Positions 15,633 to 24,763 of a DNA stretch of 64,000 nt are shown here, in pieces. The position numbers were made by a program, and so were the translations under genes. The stretch lies in the NCBI GenBank assembly GCA_964435115.1, contig CAYSYM010000010.1:20939-84938 (forward strand), read 5' to 3'. The stretch comes from CAYSYM01 sp964435115 (GTDB lineage: Bacteria > Chloroflexota > UBA6077 > CF-72). The notes beneath the pieces are model-generated. The model searched no databases. It was not told the origin of the DNA and saw nothing but the letters and a program-made list of their open reading frames with translations. Every line of letters starts with the position of its first letter. Within the stretch, counting starts at the first letter, position 1.

Positions 15633-17555
15633 ATGCTGGTGCCAATGGCCAAAGTCGAGATCGTCGGGCTGAAATCCGACCTCGCCCGCGTCCTGAGCGT
15701 CGTCCACCGCCTCGGCGCGCTCGACGTTCGACCGCAGGCGCCGCCCAGCCCGCTCGAGACGCCGACGATGCGGCTGGTCTGCGTGGACCGCGAGCAGGTC
15801 GAACGTGTGGAGCGGGTCGTCGAGCGACTCGGAACCTTGGTGGGGCTGCTCGCCGCGCCACCACGCCCCTCGGCGGCCGTCACAGAGGAGGCTTCCAACC
15901 AGACGACGCCGGAGGTCCTCGCCTACGCGGAGGAGCTCCTCGCCACGGTCGAGCCGGCGAGCCAGGCGGGCGCCAGCCGCCGGACGGCGCTCGAAGCCGA
16001 GCTGGGCGCCCTCCGACAGCACCGGGACGTGATGCGCCGACTGCTGCCCATAGCGGAGAGCATCGTCGACCTGGAGGGGTTCGAGACGGTTGCTCTAGTG
16101 GTCCAGCCACAGTACCGCCACGTCGTGGACACGCTGCGGGAGGAGCTGGCGTCGGTCACGCGACAGCAGTGCGAGGTCATCGCGACTGAGTCGCCGGACG
16201 GCGGCATCGCCGTCCTCCTCGTCTTCAACCGGCGGTTCGCGGCCGACGTGCACGGGCTGCTCAGCCACGAGCAGCTCGTGGAGGTGCGATTGCCCAGCCA
16301 GTACCGCGGCCGCCCGTTGAGAGGCGCACTCGCCGAGATCGCGCGCAGGGAGGACGAGATTCCTCGCGAGCTCACCAATCTCGCAGACGACCTCAGCGCA
16401 GCCCTGTCGCCGGTGGCGGGCCCGCTCGCCGCGTACCGCGCGGCGCTCCTCGACCGACTCGACGAGCTGAGGGTCGCGGGGAGCTGCCTGGAGACAGACT
16501 ACACCTTCGCCCTGGGTGGCTGGCTGCCGGACCGAGACGTGCCACGCCTCGAGCGCGCGCTCCAGCACGCCCTGGCCGGGCGGGTGCTGCTCCGGCGCCT
16601 GCCCTTCTCACGCGCCGACTGGGACGAGATGCCGGTCCTGCTGGAGAACCCCAGGCTGGTCCGCCCGTTTGAGGTGCTCCTGCGTCTCCTGCCCGCCCCC
16701 CGCTACGGCACGATCGATCCCACGCCCTTCCTCGCCTTCTTCTTCCCGTTCTTCTTCGGCTTGATCGTCGGCGACGTTGGCTACGGGCTCGTCCTGCTCG
16801 GCCTGGCGCTGTGGATCCAGCGGCGCGGGACGGGGCCGCCGTGGATGCAGCAGGGGGCGCGCGTGATCGCCATGGGCTCGCTCGTGGCGGTCGCCTTCGG
16901 CCTTGCGTTCGGGGAGTTCTTCGGGAGCTTCGGCCAGGCGTTCGGGCTGCGCCCGCTCGTGGCCGCTCGCAGGGACGCGATTCCGCCGCTGCTCCTGTTC
17001 AGCGTCGGCGTCGGGGCCGTCCAGGTCGGGCTGGGGCTCGTGCTGGGCGCCGTGAACGAGTACCTGGAGCGCCACCGGAAGGAGATGCTCTCCCACATCG
17101 GGACGCTCGCCGCGCTGGTGGCGGTCTTCGGCCTGGTCGGCGTCGCGGCCGACCTCCTGCCCGGGGGGCTGCTCACTCCCGGCATCGCGCTCCTCGCCGC
17201 CGCCACGGCGCTGCTGGTCTACAGCGTGGGGTTGCTGGGACCGCTGGAAGTCGTTGGGGTGCTGGGCAACGTGCTCAGCTACACCCGCCTGGTCGCGGTC
17301 GGGCTCGCGTCGGCCATCCTGGCCGACGTCGCCAACCAGATGGCGGGGCGCACCGGGAGTGTGCTCCTGGGCGTCATCGTCGGCGCACTGTTTCACGGGC
17401 TGAACCTCGCGCTCGGGCTGCTCAGCCCGTCCATCCAGAGCCTGCGCCTGCAGTACGTGGAGTTCTTCGGGCGGTTCTTCCAGCCGGGTGGGAGGCCGTA
17501 TGCGCCGTTCCAGCGGCGCGCCGTCGCCTGCGGAGACCGGGGTGTCCCCGTCTGA
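15633..17555 (+). CDS. atpI: V/A-type ATPase subunit I (a-type, membrane)
   Basis: 640 aa. The N-terminal half is a soluble stalk domain (MAKVEIVGLKSDLARVLSVV). The C-terminal half (from about residue 365) has seven or eight membrane helices including FFPFFFGLIVGDVGYGLVLL and GNVLSYTRLVAVGLASA. In the latter the Arg faces the ion path, as in known a-subunits. It forms the ion half-channels beside the c-ring. Start at ATG 15633; a second ATG at 15645 is possible. It lies 47 nt upstream of the proteolipid gene. Confidence 0.95.
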   Translation: MLVPMAKVEIVGLKSDLARVLSVVHRLGALDVRPQAPPSPLETPTMRLVCVDREQVERVERVVERLGTLVGLLAAPPRPSAAVTEEASNQTTPEVLAYAEELLATVEPASQAGASRRTALEAELGALRQHRDVMRRLLPIAESIVDLEGFETVALVVQPQYRHVVDTLREELASVTRQQCEVIATESPDGGIAVLLVFNRRFAADVHGLLSHEQLVEVRLPSQYRGRPLRGALAEIARREDEIPRELTNLADDLSAALSPVAGPLAAYRAALLDRLDELRVAGSCLETDYTFALGGWLPDRDVPRLERALQHALAGRVLLRRLPFSRADWDEMPVLLENPRLVRPFEVLLRLLPAPRYGTIDPTPFLAFFFPFFFGLIVGDVGYGLVLLGLALWIQRRGTGPPWMQQGARVIAMGSLVAVAFGLAFGEFFGSFGQAFGLRPLVAARRDAIPPLLLFSVGVGAVQVGLGLVLGAVNEYLERHRKEMLSHIGTLAALVAVFGLVGVAADLLPGGLLTPGIALLAAATALLVYSVGLLGPLEVVGVLGNVLSYTRLVAVGLASAILADVANQMAGRTGSVLLGVIVGALFHGLNLALGLLSPSIQSLRLQYVEFFGRFFQPGGRPYAPFQRRAVACGDRGVPV

Positions 17556-17602
17556 GCTGTTCGCCGGCCGGCGTGAGCGGCCGGCTGAAAGGAGGTCACG
17601 CG

Positions 17603-17815
17603 GTGGAGGCATCGTTTCTGGCACTGGCCGCGGCGCTGGCTGTCGGGCTGACAGCCTTCGGCACTGCCTACGCGCAGGCGCGCATCGGGGCCGCCGGGGC
17701 AGGCGCCATTGCCGAGCGTCCTGAGGTCACCGGCAGCATCATCATCCTGGAGGCGATCCCCGAAACGATGATCATCCTCGGGTTCGTCGTCGCCACCCTC
17801 CTCATCCTCCGCTAG
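17603..17815 (+). CDS. atpK: V/A-type ATPase proteolipid (c) subunit K
   Basis: 70 aa, two transmembrane helices joined by a polar loop (QARIGAAGAGAIAERPEV). The second helix carries the ion-binding Glu in LEAIPETMIILG. The GTG at 17603 is set by AAAGGAGG at 17588-17595. The single-hairpin (8-kDa) size is like the Thermus enzyme and F-type c subunits, not the doubled 16-kDa NtpK of Enterococcus. Ring stoichiometry and proton versus Na+ use cannot be decided by eye. Confidence 0.93.
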   Translation: MEASFLALAAALAVGLTAFGTAYAQARIGAAGAGAIAERPEVTGSIIILEAIPETMIILGFVVATLLILR

Positions 17816-17844
17816 ACCCGCGGGGCAGCACAGAGGAGGTCGCT

Positions 17845-18585
17845 CTGAGTCTGGCCGAGCTCCTGGCCGCCATGCAGAGCGCGGCGGCTGAAGAAGAAGC
17901 GCAGATCCTGCGGGCCGCCCGCGAGGAGGCTGAAGAGCGGTTGGTGGCCGCGCGGGCGGCCTCGGCCTCGGCCCGCCGACGCCATTGTGCCGAGGCCGAG
18001 GCGACGCTGCGAGCTGAGCGTGCCCGGTTGGAGAGCGAGGCGCGCCTGCGCATCACCGCGGAACGCGCCGCGGCCCGCGAGGCGCTCGTCCGGAGCGCCT
18101 TCGAGGCAGTGGAACAGGCCCTGGCCGGTGCCCGCGCGCTCGACGTCTATCCGAGGGCGCTCGAGGCGCTCCTGGCCGAAGCGCTGCGCCAGTTCCCCGC
18201 GGGTGAGCGCCTGGTCGTGCGCTGCGACCGCCGCGACACCGCGTGGCTCTCCGACCGCGGCCTCGTCCTCGACCCGTCGCTGGGCGGCTGGGGCGGGTGC
18301 GTCGTGCAGCAGCCGAGCGGCGCGGTCGTCGCGGACAACACGCTGGAGCGGCGTTTCGAGCGCGCCCGCGAGACCCTGTGGGTGGAGGTCGCCACCCTCC
18401 TCGCCGGCGGCGCGTCGGCGGCCCCGACGGCCGGTCCTCCGCCACCGCGGCCCAGACAGCGGCCTCCGGCCGCGCTCGGGGCTGCGCGCCCTCGTCTCGA
18501 AGATGCTCCGCCCGTACGCCGAGGCCGCCAGGGACCGGCACCCGGGCGGCCCTCATGCCAAGCAGCAGGCCTGGCTTCGAGGTAG
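17845..18585 (+). CDS. atpE: V/A-type ATPase stalk subunit E, probable CTG start
   Basis: 246 aa. The N-terminal coiled coil is followed by the globular C-terminal domain (LVVRCDRRDTAWL, GGCVVQQPSGAVVADNTLE). Starting at CTG 17845 yields (M)SLAELLAAMQSAAAEEEAQI, matching the usual start of subunit E, with GAGGAGG 5 nt away. The next ATG (17872) would cut nine conserved residues and has no ribosome-binding site. The tail of about 65 residues after ARETLWVEVATLL is Pro/Arg-rich and longer than normal. Confidence 0.88.
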   Translation: MSLAELLAAMQSAAAEEEAQILRAAREEAEERLVAARAASASARRRHCAEAEATLRAERARLESEARLRITAERAAAREALVRSAFEAVEQALAGARALDVYPRALEALLAEALRQFPAGERLVVRCDRRDTAWLSDRGLVLDPSLGGWGGCVVQQPSGAVVADNTLERRFERARETLWVEVATLLAGGASAAPTAGPPPPRPRQRPPAALGAARPRLEDAPPVRRGRQGPAPGRPSCQAAGLASR

Positions 18586-18589
18586 GCGC

Positions 18590-19669
18590 GTGCACGAGTA
18601 CGACTACGCCAACGCCCGTATTCGGGGTCTCCGCGGCCGTCTGCTGCGGCAGAAAGACCTGGACGCCCTGGCCGGCCTGCCAGCGGTGGCCGACGTGGTC
18701 GCCTGGCTCGGGCGGACCGACTACGCGCCAGAGGTGGAGGCCGCGGAAGAGCACGCCTCCGGCGTCGCGCTGGTCGACGAGGCGGCGAGGCGGAACCTGG
18801 AGCGGCGGGTGCGCGCGGCTACGCGCGCGTTCGAGGCGGAGGCGCCAGGAGTGCCCACCTCCGCCCGCCGCCTGGTGGGCGTGCTCGTGGCGCGCTACGA
18901 CCTGTTCAACCTGGTCACGATCCTCAGGGCGAGGGCGGCCGGGAGCGCCCCGGCCGCCGTCCTCACTGCCCTCCTGCCCGCCGGCGAGCTGGGCGAATCC
19001 CAGCTCGCGCGACTGGCCGAGTCGCGCGACGTCGGGCGGTTCGTCCTGGAAGCGCGCCGGACCGGGCTGCCCTACCTGCAGGACCTCGTCGCCGACCGGC
19101 GGGGCCGCGAGCTGAGTCAGAGCGTCTCTGGCCTGGAGACGGCGCTGCGTCGGGCTTTCCTCAGGTGGGCCGAGGCTCAGCTCGAGAGGCGTGGCGGCCA
19201 GAACACGCAGATCGTGCGCGAGGCGCTGGCGCTGGAGGTGGACGCATCCAACCTGCTGATCGTGCTCCGGCTCGCTCGTGCGGGTGTCCGTGTGGATCGT
19301 GGCACACTCGCCAGCCTGCTCCTCCCCGGCGGCTCCATCCCGGTCGAGCGGATCGGCGTCGCCCCTGAGCGAGCCTCGCCCCTCCAGGCGCTCGGCTCGC
19401 TCAGGGGCTCACCCTTCGTCCGCGCGCTGGCCGTCCGCCTAACTCTCGGCACGCTGTTCGACGAGACGGCGGACGTCGAGTGGGCGACCGAGCGCTACCT
19501 GGGCCGCTGGGCGGAAGCCCAGGTGTTCCGCGACCCACTCGGTATCGCGCTCGCGCTTGCCTACCTGGCCGCGAAGGTGAGCGAGGCCCGGGCGCTCCGC
19601 TTGCTGGCGCGCGGGGTCGCCGCGCGCTGGCCGCGCGCGCGGCTGCGCTCGCTGCTAGCGGCCGCATGA
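18590..19669 (+). CDS. atpC: V/A-type ATPase subunit C (d-type, central stalk cap)
   Basis: 359 aa, the usual length. GTG 18590 gives the typical N-terminus (VHEYDYANARIRGLRGRLL), 4 nt after the subunit E stop and preceded by GAGGTAGG. Repeated Leu/Ala-rich helical blocks with conserved DLFNLVTILRA and EVDASNLLIVLRLA identify the three-fold funnel-shaped protein that couples the rotor shaft to the c-ring. Confidence 0.9.
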   Translation: MHEYDYANARIRGLRGRLLRQKDLDALAGLPAVADVVAWLGRTDYAPEVEAAEEHASGVALVDEAARRNLERRVRAATRAFEAEAPGVPTSARRLVGVLVARYDLFNLVTILRARAAGSAPAAVLTALLPAGELGESQLARLAESRDVGRFVLEARRTGLPYLQDLVADRRGRELSQSVSGLETALRRAFLRWAEAQLERRGGQNTQIVREALALEVDASNLLIVLRLARAGVRVDRGTLASLLLPGGSIPVERIGVAPERASPLQALGSLRGSPFVRALAVRLTLGTLFDETADVEWATERYLGRWAEAQVFRDPLGIALALAYLAAKVSEARALRLLARGVAARWPRARLRSLLAAA

Positions 19670-19679
19670 GGGGCGTGAC

Positions 19680-20021
19680 ATGGCCGACATGCTGGTCATC
19701 GTTCCGCCCGAGCTGGCCGACGGGGTCCACCTCGCCGGTGCACGAGTCTGGCCGGCAGCCGACGCTCAGACCGCTCGGGACCTGCTCCTGGCCGGTCTCG
19801 ACGACCAGGACGCGGGGATTGTCGCCATGGCCGACCGCTACTTCGACGTGCTGGACGCACGCACGCGGCGCCTCGTCGAGCAGCGGTACCGGCCGGTCGT
19901 CGTCTCGATGCCGACGCGAGTCACGCTTCGACCCGAAGAGCAGCGCCGCGAGCATCTCAGCGAGCTGATCCGCCGCGCGGTGGGGCTGAAGATCGTCCTC
20001 AGCGGCGGGCGAGGCCACTGA
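19680..20021 (+). CDS. atpF: V/A-type ATPase subunit F (central rotor)
   Basis: 113 aa, Rossmann-like small subunit: MLVIVPPELADGVHLAGARV, then DAGIVAMADRYFD, and RRAVGLKIVL at the end. It binds subunit D in the rotor and modulates the ATPase. It ends 1 nt before the ATG of subunit A, as in other V/A operons. Confidence 0.9.
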   Translation: MADMLVIVPPELADGVHLAGARVWPAADAQTARDLLLAGLDDQDAGIVAMADRYFDVLDARTRRLVEQRYRPVVVSMPTRVTLRPEEQRREHLSELIRRAVGLKIVLSGGRGH

Positions 20022-20022
20022 G

Positions 20023-21813
20023 ATGGCCCTCCGGGACTCCTCCGCCCCGCGCGCCCAGCCCTCACCCGGGGTGCTGCGGCGCGCGGCCGGCCCGGTCGCG
20101 GTCGCCACGGGCATGGCCGGCAGTCGCATGTACGACCTCGTCCGGGTCGGCGCTCCTGGCCTGCTGGGTGAGATCATCCGCCTCGACGGCGACGCGGCCA
20201 CGATCCAGGTGTACGAGGATACGACCGGGCTCACGCCGGGTGAGCCGGTGGCGAACACCAGTGGCCCGCTGGCCGTCGAGCTCGGGCCCGGCCTGCTGGG
20301 CGGCATCTTCGACGGCGTGCAGCGCCCCCTGCCCGCCATCTTCTCGAACGCCGCGGGGCCGTACGTGTCGCGAGGCCTCGTGGTCCCGGCTCTCGACCGT
20401 GGGCGACGCTGGACCTTCACGCCGTCCGTCGAGGTTGGGGTGGAGGTGGAAGGGGGGGACGAGCTGGGGACCACGCCCGAGGGCAGGAGCCTGGTACACC
20501 GGGTGCTGGCGCCGCCCGGCCTCGCGGGGCGCGTGGTGCACGTGCGCGCGGGCACGGTTGGTCTGGAGGAGGTCGTCGCTCGCGTCCAGACCGCCGGCGG
20601 CGTCCAGGAGTGTCGGCTCGTCCAGCGCTGGCCGGTACGGCGCGCCCGGCCGCACCGTGGCAAGCTGGACCCCACCCTGCCGCTGGTCACCGGCCAGCGC
20701 GTGATCGACTCGTTCTTCCCCGTCGCCAAGGGCGGGACGGCGATCATCCCGGTCGGCTTTGGCACGGGCAAGACAGTCGCCGAGCAGACGTTGGCCAAGT
20801 GGGCGGACGCGGACGTGGTCGTCTACGTGGGTTGCGGCGAGCGCGGCAACGAGATGGCCGAGGTGCTGGCCGAGTTCCCCGAGCTGACGGACCGCGCCAG
20901 CGGCGCGCCGCTCATGGAGCGCACCGTCCTCGTCGCCAACACCTCCAACATGCCGGTGGCCGCGCGCGAGGCCTCCGTCTACACGGGCGTCACCATGGCC
21001 GAGTACTACCGAGACATGGGCTACGACGTGGCCCTGCTGGTGGACAGCACCTCGCGCTGGGGCGAGGCGCTGCGTGAGGTGTCGAGCAGACTGGAAGAGA
21101 TGCCCGGCGAAGAAGGCTACCCGGCCTACCTCGCCAGCCGCATCGCGGGCTTGTACGAGCGTAGTGGGCGGGTGCGCTGCCTCGGCGCGAGGACCGCCCG
21201 CGAAGGATCGGTCACCACTATCGGCGCCGTGAGCCCGCCTGGCGGCGACTTCAGCGAACCGATGACCCAGAGCAGCCTCCGCGTGGCCGGCGCCTTCTGG
21301 GCACTCGACCGCGATCTCGCCCACCGACGGCACTTCCCGGCCGTGAGCTGGACCGCGAGCTACTCGCTCTACCTCCCCCGGCTCGTCTCCTGGTACCAGG
21401 CGCACGCTGGGCCGGAGTGGGAGGAGCTGCGGGCCAGGGCCATGCGACTCCTGGAGCAGGAGGAGGAGCTGCGGGCCATCGTTCAGCTCGTCGGCCCGGA
21501 TGCGCTCCCCGACGCGCAGCGCGCCACCCTCGCGGCCGCCCGGATGTTGCGCGAGGACTACCTCCAGCAATCTGCCTTCCACCCAGACGACGCGTTCTGC
21601 CCGCTCGTGAAGGCGCACGCCATCCTGGGCGCCATCCTGGCCTGCTACGAGGCCTTGCTCGACCGCCTGCGCGCCGGCGAGGAGCTGGCGGCGCTGCTCG
21701 CGATCCCGGAGGTAGCCGAAATCGCCCGCCTCAAGCACCTGCCGCCCGACCAGGCGGTGGCCGCCGCCCGGCAGATCGTCGACACGCTACGCGCTTCGCG
21801 CTCATTGTTGTAG
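20023..21813 (+). CDS. atpA: V/A-type ATPase catalytic subunit A
   Basis: 596 aa. The P-loop is IPVGFGTGKTVAEQ (usual text PGPFGSGKT, so the first part is altered but GxGKT is intact). The V-type non-homologous insert lies before it, and VGCGERGNEM and LVDSTSRWGEALRE give the catalytic Glu and Arg regions. It hydrolyses or makes ATP at the A/B interface. The last residues (RASRSLL) are encoded by interspersed repeat copy 2, so the C-terminus has been rewritten by that insertion. Confidence 0.95.
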   Translation: MALRDSSAPRAQPSPGVLRRAAGPVAVATGMAGSRMYDLVRVGAPGLLGEIIRLDGDAATIQVYEDTTGLTPGEPVANTSGPLAVELGPGLLGGIFDGVQRPLPAIFSNAAGPYVSRGLVVPALDRGRRWTFTPSVEVGVEVEGGDELGTTPEGRSLVHRVLAPPGLAGRVVHVRAGTVGLEEVVARVQTAGGVQECRLVQRWPVRRARPHRGKLDPTLPLVTGQRVIDSFFPVAKGGTAIIPVGFGTGKTVAEQTLAKWADADVVVYVGCGERGNEMAEVLAEFPELTDRASGAPLMERTVLVANTSNMPVAAREASVYTGVTMAEYYRDMGYDVALLVDSTSRWGEALREVSSRLEEMPGEEGYPAYLASRIAGLYERSGRVRCLGARTAREGSVTTIGAVSPPGGDFSEPMTQSSLRVAGAFWALDRDLAHRRHFPAVSWTASYSLYLPRLVSWYQAHAGPEWEELRARAMRLLEQEEELRAIVQLVGPDALPDAQRATLAAARMLREDYLQQSAFHPDDAFCPLVKAHAILGAILACYEALLDRLRAGEELAALLAIPEVAEIARLKHLPPDQAVAAARQIVDTLRASRSLL

Positions 21814-21874
21814 GGGGCTCAGCACGTGGGCAGACGTCTGGCAGGCTGCAGTGCAGGGGCGACCCACGTGTTGA
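21785..21874 (+). repeat. ~90-nt palindromic interspersed repeat, copy 2
   Basis: The head (18 nt) is identical to copy 1. After 18 nt comes arm TCAGCACGTGGGC (21819-21831), and the partner arm ACCCACGTGTTGA lies at 21862-21874 (11 of 13 pairs, one more as G-U). It covers the final codons of atpA and most of the 93-nt atpA-atpB gap, and may form a hairpin in the operon mRNA. Confidence 0.6.
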
Positions 21875-21906
21875 ACCCCGCCGTCCCACCTGGCGGAGGG
21901 AAGCGC

Positions 21907-23313
21907 ATGACGCTCGTCACGACCACCCACCGCACTGTCAGCGCCGTCACCGGCCCGCTCCTCTTCGTCCGAGCCGCCTGGAACGTGGGGCTCGGCGACC
22001 TCGCCTCCATCAGGCTCCCGGACGGGCGGACCCGTCTGGGCCACGTGCTCGAGGTCCGCGACGACCTCGCCGTCGTCCAGGTGTTCGCCGGGACCGAAGG
22101 CATCGACGCCGATCGCACCACCGTGCAGTTCCTCGGCGAGCCGGTCCGCGCGGGTGTCTCGCTGGAGATGCTCGGGCGTGCCTTCGATGGGCTGGGCAAA
22201 CCCGCCGACGGCGGTCCGCGGGTGCTGCCTGAGGCGCGCCTCGACGTCAACGGTCTCCCGCTCAACCCCTACGCGCGCGCCCAGCCGACGGACTTCATCC
22301 AGACTGGCATCGCCGCCATCGACGGCCTGAACAGCCTGGTCCGCGGCCAGAAGCTGCCTATCTTCAGCGGCGCCGGGCTGCCCGGCAACGAGCTGGCGGC
22401 CCAGATCGCCAGCCAGGCGAAGGTCCACGAGGGCGAGCCGTTCGCCGTGGTGTTCGCCGCCATTGACATCACCCACCGCGAGGGCGCCTTCTTCCGCCGC
22501 GCCTTCCAGCGCTCGGGCGCCATGGACCGCACCGTCCTCTTCCTCAACCTGGCGGACGACCCGACGCTCGAGCGTCTCCTGGCGCCCCGCTACGCGCTGA
22601 CGGTGGCCGAGTACCTGGGCTACGCCCGCGGCCTGCACGTGCTGGTCATCCTCACCGACATGACCAACTACTGCGAGGCGCTCCGCGAGCTGGCGGCCGC
22701 GCGGGAGGAGGTCCCCGGCCGGCGTGGCTACCCCGGCTACATGTACACCGATCTGGCCAGCATCTACGAACGCGCGGGGCGTATCCGCGACCGGCCGGGG
22801 TCGGTGACGCAGCTCTCGGTGCTCTCGATGCCCGACGACGACATCACCCACCCGATCCCGGACCTGACGGGCTACATCACCGAAGGCCAGATCGTCCTCA
22901 GCCGCGAGCTGTACCGGCGCGGCATCAGCCCCCCGGTCGACGTGCTGCCCTGCCTGTCGCGAGTGATGAACCAGGGCATTGGGCCGGGCAAGACGCGCGA
23001 AGACCACCGCGCGCTAGCCGACCAGCTCTACGCGGCGTACGCGCACGGCCGGAGCCTGCGCCGGCTCGAAGCAATCCTGGGCGAAGCTGCCCTCTCGCCG
23101 CTCGACCGCGCCTACCTGGCCTTCGCCGAGGCCTTCGAGCGCGAGTACGTCAGCCAGGGTGGCGCCAACCGGTCGCTCGAAGAGACACTCGGCCTCGGCT
23201 GGCGGCTGCTCGGCTGCCTCCCTCGCAGCGAGCTGAAGCGTGTGACACCCGCGCACCTGGATCGCTACTACGTGGGGCGGAGCGCGGCGTCGGCGGCGCC
23301 CGCGGATGCGTAA
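21907..23313 (+). CDS. atpB: V/A-type ATPase regulatory subunit B
   Basis: 468 aa. FSGAGLPGNELAAQIA replaces the P-loop, as in all non-catalytic B subunits, and ILTDMTNYCEALREL, GRRGYPGYMYTDLA and SVLSMPDDDITHPIPDLTGY are near-invariant blocks. It forms the alternating partner of A and contributes the arginine finger. ATG 21907 follows GGAGGGAAG. It is separated from atpA by the only large gap within the operon, filled by the repeat. Confidence 0.96.
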   Translation: MTLVTTTHRTVSAVTGPLLFVRAAWNVGLGDLASIRLPDGRTRLGHVLEVRDDLAVVQVFAGTEGIDADRTTVQFLGEPVRAGVSLEMLGRAFDGLGKPADGGPRVLPEARLDVNGLPLNPYARAQPTDFIQTGIAAIDGLNSLVRGQKLPIFSGAGLPGNELAAQIASQAKVHEGEPFAVVFAAIDITHREGAFFRRAFQRSGAMDRTVLFLNLADDPTLERLLAPRYALTVAEYLGYARGLHVLVILTDMTNYCEALRELAAAREEVPGRRGYPGYMYTDLASIYERAGRIRDRPGSVTQLSVLSMPDDDITHPIPDLTGYITEGQIVLSRELYRRGISPPVDVLPCLSRVMNQGIGPGKTREDHRALADQLYAAYAHGRSLRRLEAILGEAALSPLDRAYLAFAEAFEREYVSQGGANRSLEETLGLGWRLLGCLPRSELKRVTPAHLDRYYVGRSAASAAPADA

Positions 23314-23322
23314 GAGGAGGTC

Positions 23323-23976
23323 GTGGCAGGCGCACCGGCCACCCGGATGGAGCTGCTGGCTCGGCGGCGGCAGTTGGAGCTCGCGCGGCAGGGCCAGGCG
23401 CTGCTCGAGGAGAAGCGCCTCGCGCTGATGCGTGAGCTGATGCGGATGGTCGACACTGCCCTCCAGCAGGGGGACGCGCTCGATCGGGCCGCGGCGGCCG
23501 CGCTGGACGCCTTGGACCTGGCCAAGGCGCTCGACGGGCCAGAGGGCGTCCGGTCGGCGGCGTTCGCTGCGGCCTCCACGCACGCCCGGCTCGAGGTCGC
23601 GGTGGAAGGCGCGACGATCATGGGCGTCGCCGTGCCCACGATCGTCCTCGCGCCGAGGCACCGGGGGTTGCTGGACCGCGGCTACAGTCTCGCCTTCAGC
23701 ACCACGCGCATCGACCACGTCGCCGAGGCCTTCGAAGAGGAGTTACGCTGGCTGGTCCGAGTAGCAGAGGCAGACACGCGCCTGAGGCGTGTGGGCGGCG
23801 AGATCCAGCGAACCGCGCGCCGGGTCAATGCCCTGCGGCACGCGCTCATTCCCACGCTTGAGCGCGACGTCCGCCGCATCGCACACGTGCTCGAGGAACA
23901 GGAGCGCGAGGAGCATATCCGCCTCAAGCACCTCAAGCGCACCAGGCGGCGCCAGACCGCCGGCGCGGCCCGCTAG
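23323..23976 (+). CDS. atpD: V/A-type ATPase rotor subunit D
   Basis: 217 aa, mostly two long helices that form the rotor axle, with an N-terminal ATRMELLARRRQLELARQGQ and a C-terminal RRVNALRHALIPTLERDVRR as in known D subunits. The GTG at 23323 is preceded by AGAGGAGG. It is the last gene of the ATPase operon. Its stop overlaps the stop of the convergent membrane-protein gene by 4 nt. Confidence 0.94.
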   Translation: MAGAPATRMELLARRRQLELARQGQALLEEKRLALMRELMRMVDTALQQGDALDRAAAAALDALDLAKALDGPEGVRSAAFAAASTHARLEVAVEGATIMGVAVPTIVLAPRHRGLLDRGYSLAFSTTRIDHVAEAFEEELRWLVRVAEADTRLRRVGGEIQRTARRVNALRHALIPTLERDVRRIAHVLEEQEREEHIRLKHLKRTRRRQTAGAAR

Positions 23977-24530
23977 CCGAGCGGGGCCAGGGAGACGGGC
24001 TGCGGGATGGCGGCAGCCTCGCCGCCGTGCGCGGCCGCCGGCGCCGGCTGTGGTGGCGGCACCTCGGCGTGCAGCTGGTGGAACGCGCCGCCAGCGCCCA
24101 GCGCCGCTAGGCCCAGCAGGGCGAACAGCGCCCCCTCAGGTTGGCCAGCGACGCGCACGGCTGCGCTCAGGGCGAACACCAGCGCCGCTGCCGCGGCCGA
24201 CGTGGTGCTGGGTCGCCGCCTGATCGACCAGCCGAGCGCCAGCGCGGCGAGGAGACTGCCCCAGAGCGCGCCCGCCAGGAACAGCGGCTCCCGCTGGAGC
24301 TGGCCCAGGAGGTCAAGCAGCGACGGGAGAAGCGTGATCCCCAGGACGCCTGGCGGCAGGCACCCACCGGTCGATGCCTGGGCGACGGCTGCGTGGCCGG
24401 CGGCTGCGGGTCCGGTCGCGGCGCGGCGAGCGCCACTCCCCTTCGACCGCCGAACACCCCGCAGGCTAACCGCCATCGCTGCGAGCTGCGACACCCCCAG
24501 CTGCAGTTGCGCTTCGCTCAGCCGACGCAT
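23973..24530 (-). CDS. hypothetical membrane protein
   Basis: 185 aa. Three hydrophobic segments are visible (around GVLGITLLPSLLDLLGQLQ, FLAGALWGSLLAALALGWSI and AAAAALVFALSAAV), then a short helix and an Ala/Pro/His tail. I recognise no family. The N-terminal 50 residues are Ala/Arg-rich, and a later start is possible. It is convergent with atpD. Codon pattern (G/C third positions) is consistent with coding, but it remains the only evidence. Confidence 0.45.
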   Translation of the reverse strand: MRRLSEAQLQLGVSQLAAMAVSLRGVRRSKGSGARRAATGPAAAGHAAVAQASTGGCLPPGVLGITLLPSLLDLLGQLQREPLFLAGALWGSLLAALALGWSIRRRPSTTSAAAAALVFALSAAVRVAGQPEGALFALLGLAALGAGGAFHQLHAEVPPPQPAPAAAHGGEAAAIPQPVSLAPLG

Positions 24531-24763
24531 CCGCTCCAGCCTCCGAGATCTCCTCCGGCCTGTACCCGGGCCCCGCGCTCGTCCAGTCCGAGGCGGCTCC
24601 GCCCGTGGGCCACGCCGACGCCACCGCCTGGCGAGCTTCTACCCGCGGGTTCGCCTCCACGGTATGTCTTGCACGTTGCGTGCCGGGTTGCCTTCGGGTA
24701 CGGCGGGGTAAAGATCGCCTACAGCACCTAACGGCGGAGGCGGGCCGGTGTCACGCCGCGCCG

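Noticed and set aside
19401..21738. Long minus-strand frames across atpC-atpF-atpA
   Set aside because: Complementary to three secure ATPase genes; no conserved motif in the minus-strand text.
23973..24530. Membrane protein as an extra V/A-ATPase subunit
   Set aside because: It is on the opposite strand, convergent with atpD, and has no similarity to any ATPase subunit.
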